From positions 79,275 to 143,274 of the forward strand of contig NZ_CAJHOF010000003.1 in NCBI RefSeq assembly GCF_905120465.1: a stretch of 64,000 bases of DNA, read 5' to 3'. The DNA is from Campylobacter majalis (GTDB taxonomy: Bacteria > Campylobacterota > Campylobacteria > Campylobacterales > Campylobacteraceae). Every line of letters starts with the position of its first letter. Positions within the stretch are counted from its first letter, which is position 1. Positions 1-9,445 of the stretch are shown here, piece after piece. The position numbers and the translations under genes were made by a program. The notes beneath the pieces were generated by a model. That model worked only from the letters and a program-made list of their open reading frames with translations, did not search any database and was not told where the DNA came from.

Positions 1-2948
1 GTGCTATCAACTCTGAAAATCCAAAAACAAGAGGTACAGCACAAAACGATGATATCTACTTCCAAACAAGAGAACTTGCAAACAAATACTATGACGCAGT
101 TCCTGATATAGTAGCTGAGTATCTAGCTGAAATTTCAAAAATAACAGGTCGTGAATATAAGCCATTTAATTACTATGGTGATCCAGATGCAGATCGTATA
201 ATAGTAGCTATGGGTTCAGTTACAGAAGCTCTAGAAGAGACAGTTGATTATCTAAGAGCTAAAGGCGAAAAAGTAGGTATTATCAAAGTTCATCTATATA
301 GACCATTTAGTCTAAAATATCTATTTGATGTAATGCCAAAATCTGTTAAAAAAATAGCAGTTCTTGACAGAACAAAAGAACCAGGTGCATTAGGCGAACC
401 TTTATATCTAGATATGAAAGCAGCTTATTACAATCAAGCTAATGCTCCTGTAATCGTAGGCGGCAGATATGGTTTAAGCTCAAAAGACGTAAACCCAGCT
501 CAAATGATTGCTGTATTTGATAACCTAAAACTTGACACACCTAAAAATGACTTTACAGTAGGTATCGTAGATGACGTTACATTTAAATCACTAGAAGTTG
601 GTCCAAAACTATCACTAAGTGATGCCGATGTTAAAGAGTGCTTATTCTACGGACTTGGTGCTGATGGTACAGTTGGTGCGAACAAAAACTCAATCAAAAT
701 TATCGGCGATAAAACTGATTTATACGCTCAAGCATATTTTGCATATGACAGCAAAAAATCAGGCGGTTATACAAGAAGCCACTTAAGATTTGGCAAAAAA
801 CCAATCCGCTCAACTTATCTAGTTTCTACGCCACACTTTGTAGCTTGCTCAGTAGCTGCATATCTTGATATATATGACGTTGTTGGTGGAATTAGAGAAG
901 GTGGTACATTCTTGCTAAACTCTATTTGGGACGAGGCGGAAACTGTAGCTAGAATTCCAAACAAAGTTAAGAAAATTCTTGCTTCAAGAAAGGCTAAGTT
1001 TTATATCATCAACGCTACAAAACTAGCTCACGAAATTGGACTAGGCAACAGAACAAACACCATCATGCAATCAGCATTCTTCAAACTAGCTGAGATTATT
1101 CCATTTGAAGAAGCTCAAAAATACATGAAAGAATACGCTTATAAAGCATACAATAAAAAAGGTGAAGCTATCATCAATATGAACTACAAAGCTATCGATG
1201 TAGGTGCTGATGGTTTAGTTCAAGTTACAGTTGATCCATCATGGGCAAATTTACCAGATGATGAGAAAAAAGCTGATAGCCCATATGTAGGCAATGAATT
1301 TATCGAAAAAATCGTAAAACCTATCAACGCAGCTAAAGGCGATGACCTACCAGTATCAGCGTTTATAGGATACGAAGATGGACACTTTGAGTCAGGCTCG
1401 ACAGCATACGAAAAACGTGGTGTAGGCGTAATGGTTCCAAAATGGATAGAAGAAAATTGTATCCAATGTAACCAATGTGCATTTGTATGTCCTCACGCAG
1501 TTATTCGTCCATTCTTAATAGACGATGCAGAGCTAGCAGCAGCTCCTGATACAGTAAAAGCTCACGTTTTAGATGCTAAGAACAAAAATGCAAAAGAAAA
1601 AGGTTTAAAATATAAAATTCAAGTAAGCCCACTTGATTGTACAGGTTGTGAGCTATGTGCTCAAAACTGCCCAAGCAAGGAAAAATCACTTGTTATGGTT
1701 CCACTTGGCGAAGAGATGGATAAAAACGAGCAAGTTAATGCTGATTATCTATTTAAAAATGTTACTTACAAAGATGACGTTACAGGCAAAGACAGCGTTA
1801 TTGGTGTAGGTTTTGCACAACCATATTTTGAGTTCTCAGGTGCTTGCCCTGGTTGTGGCGAAACTCCATATATCACACTTCTATCACGTCTATTTGGTGA
1901 TCACACAGTTATCGCTAATGCAACAGGTTGTAGTTCTATTTATGGTGGTTCAGCTCCATCTACTCCATATACTAAAAATACTCAAACAGGTCGTGGTATA
2001 GCATGGGCTAACTCACTATTTGAAGACAATGCTGAGTTTGGTCTAGGTATGAGAGTAGCTAGTGAAACTATTCGCCATAGAATAGAAAACATCATGCTAG
2101 ATACAAAAGACAAAGTGCCAAATCAACTAGCAGCACTATATAGCGATTGGATAGCAAACAAAAAAGATAGAGTTGTAAGTATGCAAATAGCTGATAAGCT
2201 AGTAGAAATCTTAAAGCAAAATCCAAATGCAGAAGGTGCAGCTGAGCTATTAAGCCTAAAACAATACCTAAATGCAAAAACTCAATGGATTATCGGTGGT
2301 GACGGCTGGGCTTATGATATAGGCTTTGGTGGCTTAGACCACGTTTTAGCAAGTGGCGAAAACATCAATGTACTTGTTCTTGATACAGAGGTTTATTCAA
2401 ATACAGGTGGTCAAAGCTCTAAGTCATCTCGTACTGGTTCAATCGCTCAATTTACAGCGAGTGGTAAAGCGGTACAAAAGAAAGATTTAGGCTATATTGC
2501 CATGAGTTATGGTAATATCTTTGTTGCTCAAGTAAACTCAAACGCCAACCAAGCAAACGTAATCAAAGCTATGCAAGCAGCTGAGGCATATGATGGTCCA
2601 AGTATTGTTATTGCATACGCACCTTGTATAGCTCACGGCATCAAAGGTGGTCTAGCTCACTCAGGCAATCAAGCCGAACTAGCTACAAAATGCGGATACT
2701 GGCCAACTTACACATACGATCCAAGCCTACTAAAAGAAGGCAAAAACCCAATCAAGCTAACTTCAAAAGAGCCAGAATGGGATAAATATGAGCAGTTCTT
2801 GCTAAACGAAGTAAGATATAATGCACTTAAAAATGCTAACCCTTCACACGCAGAAGAGTTAATCGCACACAACAAAGCCGATGCTCAAAGACGCTATCGC
2901 CAACTAAAACGTATGGCAACTGCAGATTTTAGCGACGAACTAGCTTAA
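1..2948 (+). CDS. nifJ: Pyruvate:ferredoxin/flavodoxin oxidoreductase, 5'-truncated by window edge
   Basis: Oxidatively decarboxylates pyruvate to acetyl-CoA and passes electrons to flavodoxin or ferredoxin in the cytoplasm. The reading frame is already open at base 3, so the start lies upstream; about 981 residues are visible of a family that is usually near 1190. Two 4Fe-4S motifs of the CxxCxxCxxxCP type are encoded at about 1455-1500 and 1636-1680. The C-terminal thiamine-diphosphate domain follows, with GACPGCGET and, further on, GGDGWAYDIGFGG and NTGGQ motifs. A strong terminator lies 6 bases after the stop. A flavodoxin gene, the usual electron acceptor in this group, is found 2.7 kb downstream on the same strand. 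Identification is secure. Confidence 0.97.
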   Translation, partial: AINSENPKTRGTAQNDDIYFQTRELANKYYDAVPDIVAEYLAEISKITGREYKPFNYYGDPDADRIIVAMGSVTEALEETVDYLRAKGEKVGIIKVHLYRPFSLKYLFDVMPKSVKKIAVLDRTKEPGALGEPLYLDMKAAYYNQANAPVIVGGRYGLSSKDVNPAQMIAVFDNLKLDTPKNDFTVGIVDDVTFKSLEVGPKLSLSDADVKECLFYGLGADGTVGANKNSIKIIGDKTDLYAQAYFAYDSKKSGGYTRSHLRFGKKPIRSTYLVSTPHFVACSVAAYLDIYDVVGGIREGGTFLLNSIWDEAETVARIPNKVKKILASRKAKFYIINATKLAHEIGLGNRTNTIMQSAFFKLAEIIPFEEAQKYMKEYAYKAYNKKGEAIINMNYKAIDVGADGLVQVTVDPSWANLPDDEKKADSPYVGNEFIEKIVKPINAAKGDDLPVSAFIGYEDGHFESGSTAYEKRGVGVMVPKWIEENCIQCNQCAFVCPHAVIRPFLIDDAELAAAPDTVKAHVLDAKNKNAKEKGLKYKIQVSPLDCTGCELCAQNCPSKEKSLVMVPLGEEMDKNEQVNADYLFKNVTYKDDVTGKDSVIGVGFAQPYFEFSGACPGCGETPYITLLSRLFGDHTVIANATGCSSIYGGSAPSTPYTKNTQTGRGIAWANSLFEDNAEFGLGMRVASETIRHRIENIMLDTKDKVPNQLAALYSDWIANKKDRVVSMQIADKLVEILKQNPNAEGAAELLSLKQYLNAKTQWIIGGDGWAYDIGFGGLDHVLASGENINVLVLDTEVYSNTGGQSSKSSRTGSIAQFTASGKAVQKKDLGYIAMSYGNIFVAQVNSNANQANVIKAMQAAEAYDGPSIVIAYAPCIAHGIKGGLAHSGNQAELATKCGYWPTYTYDPSLLKEGKNPIKLTSKEPEWDKYEQFLLNEVRYNALKNANPSHAEELIAHNKADAQRRYRQLKRMATADFSDELA

Positions 2949-2954
2949 TATTAT

Positions 2955-2974
2955 GGGCTACCTTTTGGTAGCCC
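2955..2974 (+). terminator. Rho-independent terminator after nifJ
   Basis: Perfect 8-bp stem GGGCTACC/GGTAGCCC with a TTTT loop, followed by TTTAAAT, directly after the nifJ stop codon. Confidence 0.8.
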
Positions 2975-4529
2975 TTTAAATATCTCCTTAAAACAAAAAA
3001 TGTTGTCACTTTTTTAATAAACGGCATAAATTTCATCCGATTAAATTAAAGATTTTTTAGTTTTGCTATTTTAAATTAATCTTTGTAACTTTTAAAAGAA
3101 AGTCTCACTTAACGAGCCTTAAAATTCCTAATATCCTTATGCGTGATTTTGTTTAACAATACTAAAAATATATTGATTGTAAAATCATTTTAATATTTTA
3201 GTTTCATACTTGATACAATACACTATGTATAAATTTAACCCAAATCAAACAAAATAGGCTTTGCAAAGGCGTAAAACAAACATCACTTTGTGAGCGTTAC
3301 ACTTGTTGTGCCTTACTTAATGCTTTTAGATAGCCAAAAGCTGTTTTACAAACAAACTTTAGTGATTTTAAAACTCTAAATTTACACAGAGCCTATAATA
3401 GACTTGGGTACAAAAGCCCATTATAAAAACACCAAAAGAATAAATTTGCTTTAATAAACAAACAATAAAATCATATTAATAAATAGATGGTTTCTTTGCA
3501 AGGTATGGATTGGATAAATTTCTTATGCCTACACTCAAATTTATTAAAATTAAAAATAAAAAATATGTCCAGGTTAAATTGGGTCTAAAAATTTGTTTTA
3601 AATTTATCTTTTGCTCCATACAATCTACGTATAGACATTATCTCATTACTCTTTGTCTTTAGTTACAAATAAAACAAATCTTGCTTTGTGAATATTATTG
3701 TTTTATATTTATTTTATAATCTTTCTTGCCACATACTTTTAACTATAAAACAAATTTAATAAATCTTAGTTTTTGTGTATCAAAATAAAAATTAATTTAA
3801 ATTTAAAGGTGTAGCGGCATGATGGTTGGTTTTTAACTTCGCTTCGCTCGTTACAAGATGATAACTCAAAACGTTATCCCTATGAAGAACTTCGCTTTAT
3901 TCGTTGCTTTTACGACTACGTCTTTTGGCATAAATTCTAATCTCTTTTAAAATTTTACATAAACTTTGCCTAGAAATTCACTAAATTTTAAGATTTTATT
4001 TATTTGCAAATTCCATCAAGTCTAAAATAAGAGTAGCAAACAAGGCGGTAGCGACAAAAGCAAAGCATAACGCTCGGAATAGCCGATGTTTGTTTCCTAT
4101 GCTTTAGTAATCTCTTTAAAAAACAAGCGAAGCACTCACGAAGCAATGTTTCTTTAAAACTTCTCAAGTCTCAAAGTGGCAACGGTAGCCAAGCGAAGCG
4201 ATGGCGAGTAAAATGAGACAGGTTTTTAAAACGTCTCAAAGTTCAAAAATCATGATGGTACATTTAAAACCAAGTAAGGCATTTTGTTTTGCAAAATATT
4301 TGCTTTCAAAAATACTTAAATTTTATGTAAATTTACTTTTGAAATTTATTTATTAGTTATATGATTAGCGATGTTATTGTTATTGCAGTGGCTAAAAGCT
4401 TTTTGATCATGGATTTGCGTGAGCTAAAACGCTTTAACATATTATTTTAATTATGTAAAATTTTGTTACAAATTGTAAATTTTATGATATTCAGTATCAA
4501 AACTAAGATTAGTTTTAGTATATTTTATT
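2975..4529. other. 1.6-kb gene-free AT-rich spacer with short repeats
   Basis: No convincing gene on either strand; all frames break into short pieces without good ribosome-binding sites. It holds several GCGAAG/CTTCGC-rich short repeats (3835-3906 and 4034-4216) that reappear in other spacers of this window. One 34-base unit (4156-4189) recurs at 25413-25446. A short open stretch from ATG 3883 (MKNFALFVAFTTTSFG...) lies inside the repeat area and is probably not a gene. The segment could be a decayed gene region plus dispersed repeats. No tRNA, tmRNA or SRP RNA was recognised. Confidence 0.6.
4156..4189. repeat. Dispersed intergenic repeat, copy 1
   Basis: 34 bases starting AAAACTTCTCAAG and ending GGTAGC; 30 of 34 positions match the copy at 25413-25446. 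It lies in a gene-free spacer, as does the other copy. Confidence 0.6.
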
Positions 4530-4535
4530 TATAAT
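4530..4535 (+). promoter_or_regulatory. -10 box upstream of DUF2325 gene
   Basis: TATAAT, 29 bases before the ATG at 4565, in a T-rich context typical of epsilonproteobacterial sigma-70 promoters, which often lack a -35 box. It probably drives the DUF2325-unknown-fldA unit. Confidence 0.5.
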
Positions 4536-4564
4536 AACCAAAATCAGTTAGCAAAGGATACAAG

Positions 4565-4882
4565 ATGTCAGTTTTAGTAATAGGAGCAGATGAGATAACA
4601 CCGATTAAGGCAGTCTTACATGATTTAGGTGCTAAAAAAATAGAGCATTGGGATGCAAGAAATGAAAATAGAGTAAATCGCAAACCTATACCACAAGATA
4701 CGCAGTGTGTAGTAATGCTAACCAGCTTTTTAAATCACAACACCATGAAAACAATAAAAACACAAGCAAAAAAACGCAACATACCAATAGTTTGTGCAAA
4801 AAGAAGCGTAAGTTGTGTATTTTGTGAGTATTGTAAAGTCTTTGGACTAGACAGGGAGTTTGGATGCAAAAAAGAGTGCTAA
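4565..4882 (+). CDS. DUF2325 family protein
   Basis: 105 residues, the usual size for this family of unknown function. The N-terminus (MSVLVIGADEITPIK) looks like a small Rossmann-type strand-loop-helix. The C-terminal third is cysteine-rich (CAKRSVSCVFCEYCKVFG, then CKKEC), which suggests metal or redox chemistry, but this is inference. It starts 29 bases after a good TATAAT and has AAAGGATACAAG upstream. It sits two genes before fldA in the order I remember from C. jejuni (Cj1384c-Cj1383c-fldA), so a role connected to flavodoxin or oxidative chemistry is possible but unproven. The family call is fairly secure; the function is unknown. Confidence 0.8.
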   Translation: MSVLVIGADEITPIKAVLHDLGAKKIEHWDARNENRVNRKPIPQDTQCVVMLTSFLNHNTMKTIKTQAKKRNIPIVCAKRSVSCVFCEYCKVFGLDREFGCKKEC

Positions 4883-4924
4883 ATGAAAATAGTTCAACAA
4901 ATAAAGAACAAAAAAGAGTGTTAG
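4883..4924 (+). CDS. 14-codon mini-ORF filling the gap between two genes
   Basis: ATG at 4883 directly follows the TAA of the DUF2325 gene, and its TAG at 4922-4924 directly precedes the ATG of the next gene. It encodes MKIVQQIKNKKEC. The last residues (KKEC-stop) copy the end of the DUF2325 protein because 20 bases are duplicated here (4867-4886 and 4909-4928, two mismatches). It may be a coupling peptide or simply a duplication by-product. No independent evidence of translation. Confidence 0.3.
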   Translation: MKIVQQIKNKKEC

Positions 4925-5638
4925 ATGAGATTCGGATATTTATCAGATATTGGCGAAACAACTCCAAGTATTTTTTCAAAGCTTAATAAAGTTGTAAAAA
5001 CAAAGGCTTTTATCACGCTTTATAATGCGTGTGTAAGTCAAGAACTTAAAATTGAGCCAAGATATGCCAAATATGGCTCCATAAAAAGAGCTTTTTTGGC
5101 TAAAATCGATGATTTATTAAAGCCGAAATTTTGCAAAGCTACAAGTTTTTGTTTGGTTTCAAACGCTATAATTTATGCTTACAAAACCAAAAACTATGAG
5201 CTTATAGGCAAATTTTCAAAAAATCCAAAATATAAAGTAGCCAAATTAATCAAGACATTGTTTATAAATGGCAAATTTGAGATAAATTTTGATGCAAATT
5301 TTATGTTTTCTCAGTTTGTTTATGATAAAATAGCAAACAAGAATTTTGATAAAGATGTTTCTTTTCAAAATAATGCTATCTGTATCAGCCAAAATGGCGA
5401 AAAATTGCTTTGTGTTTTGCCTTGCTTTTGCGATTTTAGCCTAAGCGATGTAAATAAAGTAAAAGACGAGATAGATAGTGCGGTCTTTGCTATTAAAGAG
5501 CATGGATTTAAACAAGTTTATGTGGTTATGCCTAGAAATAGCGAATTTCGAAAGCATATTGAGGTTAGGCATTGCGAGTGTGGTCATAGCCAAATCAAGC
5601 TAGTGCCTTATACGATTAGTAATACGAAATTTTATTGA
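4925..5638 (+). CDS. Conserved hypothetical protein upstream of flavodoxin
   Basis: 237 residues; I do not recognise a named domain. The protein looks soluble: no signal peptide and no membrane segment. The middle is lysine- and phenylalanine-rich. Near residues 160-200 there is a beta-alpha pattern (KLLCVLPCFCDF...VYVVMPRNSEFRKHIEVRHCECG) ending in a CECG motif. It ends 10 bases before fldA and starts directly after the mini-ORF, so the genes are almost certainly cotranscribed. From memory, C. jejuni has an unnamed gene (Cj1383c) at the same place. Function unknown; a flavodoxin-linked role is only a contextual guess. Confidence 0.75.
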   Translation: MRFGYLSDIGETTPSIFSKLNKVVKTKAFITLYNACVSQELKIEPRYAKYGSIKRAFLAKIDDLLKPKFCKATSFCLVSNAIIYAYKTKNYELIGKFSKNPKYKVAKLIKTLFINGKFEINFDANFMFSQFVYDKIANKNFDKDVSFQNNAICISQNGEKLLCVLPCFCDFSLSDVNKVKDEIDSAVFAIKEHGFKQVYVVMPRNSEFRKHIEVRHCECGHSQIKLVPYTISNTKFY

Positions 5639-5648
5639 AAGGAAAATA

Positions 5649-6140
5649 ATGATAGGTATCATTTATGGAAGCAGTATGGGAAATACTGAAGAGGTAGCAA
5701 ACTTCATATCACAAAACATTGGACTAGAAAATGAAGTAGTAAATGTAAGCAATGCAAACGCAGCACAAATCAACGGATATGATAAGCTAATCATGGCTAC
5801 ATCTACATGGGGAAGTGGCGACTTACAAGATGATTGGGACGCATTTGATTTAGGCTCACTATCACTTGGCGGTAAGACTGTAGCACTATTTGGTCTAGGC
5901 GATAGCCAAAGCTATTCAGATGAGTTTTGTAACGGCATGGCAAAACTATACGATGCGGTAGTTGCGGCTGGTGCAAATGTCGTTGGTAGCGTATCTACTG
6001 ATGGTTATAGCTTTGATGGCTCTGACGCTGTTAGAGATGGTAAATTTGTAGGATTGGCACTTGATGCTGACAACGAAAGCGACAAAACAGAAGATAGAGT
6101 AAAAGCCTGGTTAGAAGCGATTAAGCCAAGCTTTGCATAG
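5649..6140 (+). CDS. fldA: Flavodoxin
   Basis: 163-residue FMN-binding electron carrier of the long-chain type. The phosphate-binding loop GSSMGNTEEV is at residues 8-17. The FMN-contact loops follow as STWGSGDLQDDWD (with the conserved Trp) and LGDSQSYSDEFCNG, and the C-terminus has EDRVKAWL. In this group flavodoxin is the essential electron acceptor of the pyruvate oxidoreductase, whose gene is upstream. It is preceded by GAAAGGAAAATA and ends before a hairpin. Identification is secure. Confidence 0.96.
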   Translation: MIGIIYGSSMGNTEEVANFISQNIGLENEVVNVSNANAAQINGYDKLIMATSTWGSGDLQDDWDAFDLGSLSLGGKTVALFGLGDSQSYSDEFCNGMAKLYDAVVAAGANVVGSVSTDGYSFDGSDAVRDGKFVGLALDADNESDKTEDRVKAWLEAIKPSFA

Positions 6141-6148
6141 TTATAAAA

Positions 6149-6167
6149 AGGAGGGCATTGCCCTTCT
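6149..6167 (+). terminator. Hairpin after fldA
   Basis: AGGAGGGCA/TGCCCTTCT stem (one G-T pair) 8 bases after the fldA stop; the following T-run is weak, so termination may be partial. Confidence 0.4.
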
Positions 6168-6261
6168 ACTCACAAAATACGCAACAATTTAAAAATTTTC
6201 CAAAATACCATAAATTTTAGATAAAATATCCAACAGTATAACAAAAATACTTGGAGCAAAA

Positions 6262-7587
6262 ATGTATAAAAACCTACCCCAAATCGATAAAATTTTAAGC
6301 AATGAAAAATTTAGCACCTTTTCAAAGCCAATTTTAGCAAAAATTGCAAGAGAGGTGATACAAAATGAAAGAGTTAATATACAAAATGGCAAAAACTCGC
6401 TAAGCAAAGATGAAATTATAGATGAAATTTCAAACCAATATGAAAAATACAAAAAACTAAATTTACAAAAATTAATAAACGCAACCGGCATCATCATGCA
6501 TACAAATTTAGGTCGAAGCGTAATACATCGTGAAATTTTAAACCGTGCAAGTGATGCAATAACAAGCTATACAAATTTAGAATATGACTTAACAACAAGC
6601 AATCGCGCAAACAGATATGATTATATAGGCTCATTACTTAGCACGATGTTTGGCTGCGATGATGCCTTGGTTGTAAATAACAATGCCGCTGCTGTGTTTT
6701 TGATACTAAACACTCTAGCAAAAAATGCCCAAATTATCGTAAGTCGTGGAGAATTAGTTGAAATAGGTGGTGGATTTAGAGTGCCTGAAGTGATGAGCAG
6801 TGCTGGTGCGACACTAAAAGAAGTTGGCACAACAAATAAAACAAATGAAAATGATTACATTAATGCAATAAATGAAAACACAAAGATGATTTTTAAAGCA
6901 CATAGATCAAATTTTGATATGGTTGGTTTTACTCAAAGTGTTAAAATGAGTAGGCTATCACAGATAGCAAAAGAGCATGATTTGATTGATTATTACGATT
7001 TAGGAAGTGCGAGTGCAATTAGACTAAATCACAACTTAGACAAAAATGAAGAGAGCATAAGTGAGCTTATAAAAAGCGGTGTTAGTCTTATTAGTTTTAG
7101 CGGTGATAAGCTATTTGGCTCGGTGCAATGTGGCATAGTGCTAGGCAAAAAAGAGTTAATAAAAAAGCTAAAAGCAAATCAGCTAATGCGTATGCTAAGA
7201 GTAGATAAAATAACTCTTGCCATATTAAGCGAAAGCATAAAGGCTTATTTAAACGAAGAAATTTATCTAATAAATACGCCATACATGATAAATAAAACTC
7301 AAGATGAGCTTGAAAATTTAGCTCACACAATCAATCAAAAACTAAAAAAACCACTTAAAATCATCACATCAAAAACCTATGTAGGTGGTGGTAGCTTGCC
7401 AAATAAACAAATCCCAACAATCGCCCTATCAATAAGCGGCAATGCTATAAAAAACGAAGCAAAATATAGAAATTATAACGTAATTGGCAGAGTAGAAAAT
7501 GATGAGTTTATACTTGATTTACGCTCGCTACTAGATAATGATGTCGAAATTTTAATAAACATCATCAACAAGGTAGAAAATGAATAG
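6262..7587 (+). CDS. selA: L-seryl-tRNA(Sec) selenium transferase
   Basis: Pyridoxal-phosphate enzyme that converts seryl-tRNA(Sec) to selenocysteyl-tRNA(Sec) with selenophosphate. 441 residues, close to the usual size. Landmarks are NATGIIMHTNLGRS (73-86), NNNAAAVFLIL, SRGELVEIGGGFR and the probable PLP lysine K283 in SFSGDKLFGS. The start is preceded by CTTGGAGCAAAA. It overlaps selB by 8 bases, so the two are translated together. The host must make at least one selenoprotein, classically formate dehydrogenase; none is visible here, nor are selD or the Sec tRNA gene. Confidence 0.95.
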   Translation: MYKNLPQIDKILSNEKFSTFSKPILAKIAREVIQNERVNIQNGKNSLSKDEIIDEISNQYEKYKKLNLQKLINATGIIMHTNLGRSVIHREILNRASDAITSYTNLEYDLTTSNRANRYDYIGSLLSTMFGCDDALVVNNNAAAVFLILNTLAKNAQIIVSRGELVEIGGGFRVPEVMSSAGATLKEVGTTNKTNENDYINAINENTKMIFKAHRSNFDMVGFTQSVKMSRLSQIAKEHDLIDYYDLGSASAIRLNHNLDKNEESISELIKSGVSLISFSGDKLFGSVQCGIVLGKKELIKKLKANQLMRMLRVDKITLAILSESIKAYLNEEIYLINTPYMINKTQDELENLAHTINQKLKKPLKIITSKTYVGGGSLPNKQIPTIALSISGNAIKNEAKYRNYNVIGRVENDEFILDLRSLLDNDVEILINIINKVENE

Positions 7588-9403
7588 CTTAATAATTGGC
7601 ACAGCAGGACACATAGATCACGGCAAAACATCACTAATAAAAGCACTAAATGGATTTGATGGCGATAGTTTGGACGCTGAAAAAGAGCGTGGCATAACAA
7701 TAAATTTAAGCTTTTCAAACATCAAAAACGGCGATGAAAATATATCATTTATCGATGTTCCAGGTCATGAAAATCTAGTAAAAACCATGATAAGTGGTGC
7801 TTTTAGCTTTGATTTAGCATTATTTGTTGTTGCAGCAGACGATGGTATTATGCCACAAAGCATAGAGCATCTTATAGTGCTTAGTATATTAGGTGTTAAA
7901 AATATAATTGTAGCCATTACAAAATGTGATAAAGTAGAATTTTCGCGTCAAAACGAGGTATTAGAGCAAACAAAACAAGAATTAATCAAACATAATTTAA
8001 ATATGCTAAATAGCTTTTTTGTAAGTATAAAAGATAATAGTGGAATAGGTGAATTAAAAAACTATTTTTTTAACTTAAAAGCCAAAAAACGTAATGAAAA
8101 TGATGTTTTTCGCTACTATATAGATAGAGTTTTTAACATCAAAGGAATTGGGACAATTGTCACTGGTAGTGTGCTTGGCGGATGTGTAAAAGTTGGCGAG
8201 AAAATACTAAACTGCGAACTCAATAAGGAAATAAGCGTTCGCTCCATTCAGATACACGATAGCAACGTCTTGGTCGCAACTAGCTCAACTAGAGCAGCAC
8301 TAAATTTAAACACATCTAATATCTTAGGCATCAGCAAAGGGCAGCTTTTAAGCAAAAAGGGCTACTTTAGGGGCTTTAACGAGATAGATGCTATAGTCTA
8401 TGCAGATGAGCTTAAGCACAACGATGTGATTGGCTTTTGTGTCGGAAGCAAACAAATAAATGCCAAAGTCGCTATACTAAGTGATGAAAAATACAAATTT
8501 GCAACATTTAAATTTCCAAAACCTATGTTTTTAATGTTTAACGAAGCATTTGTTATACTAAAAAACGCCAGAGTTATAGGGGGTGGCAATGTGCTAAATC
8601 CCATAAATGAACCTATGAAAAAACCAAACAAAATATCCTTGCTTCTTGCATTAAAAGATAAAAATTTTAAAAAAGCTTTTGAAATTTTAAAAAAAGCACA
8701 CAAAAACGGCTTTGGACTTATTGGCTCATATCAAAGATTTGCACTAAGCCACGAAGAAGCTATAAGCATAGCAAAGACATTATCAAATGCCTTTGTTGAT
8801 GAAGTGGCACTAAATGTATATGATGAAAGTGCCAAATTTCAGATAATAGAGTTTATAAAATTTATAATATCTAAAAATAAATATGCAATGTTTTCAGCAA
8901 CAAGCATTAGCCTAAAACTAAACTGGGCAAGCGTGGCACTCTCGCAACTAGCCATAAATGAGCTAGAAAACATAGGCATAATCACTAAAAATGATGGAAT
9001 TTATACAAAAACAGGTATAGATATAAGTGAGCTAAAAGCAAAGCTTACAGAGCAAATTTATTCTATCTTAGATAGCGAAAATCTCACACCACAAGCACCT
9101 TATAACATATATGATAGCTTAGAAATTGATAGAGCAAGTGGCGATAACGCACTAAAAATACTTACAAAACAAGGACGTGTAGTAAGGCTAGCTCACAACC
9201 TTTTTATCACAAAAAAACATTTACAAACAGCACTTTTAAATCTAAAACAAATCATCAAAGACGATGGATATGCAAACGTGCAAAATGTAAAAGACAAGCT
9301 TGGATTAAGTAGAAAATTTGCCATAGCGTATTTAGAAATACTAGATAGCGAAAATGATATCATAAAAATTGAAAATAATAGAATATTTAAAAAGAATTTA
9401 TAA
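7580..9403 (+). CDS. selB: Selenocysteine-specific elongation factor
   Basis: Delivers Sec-tRNA(Sec) to UGA codons that carry a SECIS hairpin. 607 residues: an EF-Tu-like GTPase domain (GTAGHIDHGKTSL at 8-20, DVPGHE near 59, TKCD near 113), beta-barrel domains II-III, then C-terminal winged-helix modules that bind SECIS RNA (about 400-607). The start codon lies inside the end of selA, which indicates coupled expression. Identification is secure. Confidence 0.95.
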   Translation: MNSLIIGTAGHIDHGKTSLIKALNGFDGDSLDAEKERGITINLSFSNIKNGDENISFIDVPGHENLVKTMISGAFSFDLALFVVAADDGIMPQSIEHLIVLSILGVKNIIVAITKCDKVEFSRQNEVLEQTKQELIKHNLNMLNSFFVSIKDNSGIGELKNYFFNLKAKKRNENDVFRYYIDRVFNIKGIGTIVTGSVLGGCVKVGEKILNCELNKEISVRSIQIHDSNVLVATSSTRAALNLNTSNILGISKGQLLSKKGYFRGFNEIDAIVYADELKHNDVIGFCVGSKQINAKVAILSDEKYKFATFKFPKPMFLMFNEAFVILKNARVIGGGNVLNPINEPMKKPNKISLLLALKDKNFKKAFEILKKAHKNGFGLIGSYQRFALSHEEAISIAKTLSNAFVDEVALNVYDESAKFQIIEFIKFIISKNKYAMFSATSISLKLNWASVALSQLAINELENIGIITKNDGIYTKTGIDISELKAKLTEQIYSILDSENLTPQAPYNIYDSLEIDRASGDNALKILTKQGRVVRLAHNLFITKKHLQTALLNLKQIIKDDGYANVQNVKDKLGLSRKFAIAYLEILDSENDIIKIENNRIFKKNL

Positions 9404-9412
9404 ACAATACAC

Positions 9413-9418
9413 TATAAT
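9413..9418 (+). promoter_or_regulatory. -10 box upstream of DsbC-like gene
   Basis: TATAAT in ACACTATAATCT, 28 bases before the ATG at 9446, within the short selB to DsbC-like spacer. Confidence 0.5.
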
Positions 9419-9445
9419 CTCAAAAAATTTTAAAAAAGGATAAAA

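Noticed and set aside
3883..3949. Short ORF MKNFALFVAFTTTSFG... in the 1.6-kb spacer
   Set aside because: Built from the GCGAAG/CTTCGC repeat sequence with no ribosome site; more likely repeat DNA than a gene.
6262..9403. A selenoprotein gene near selA-selB
   Set aside because: No gene here has an in-frame TGA with a plausible SECIS context that I could see; PsrA has no such codon in its catalytic region.
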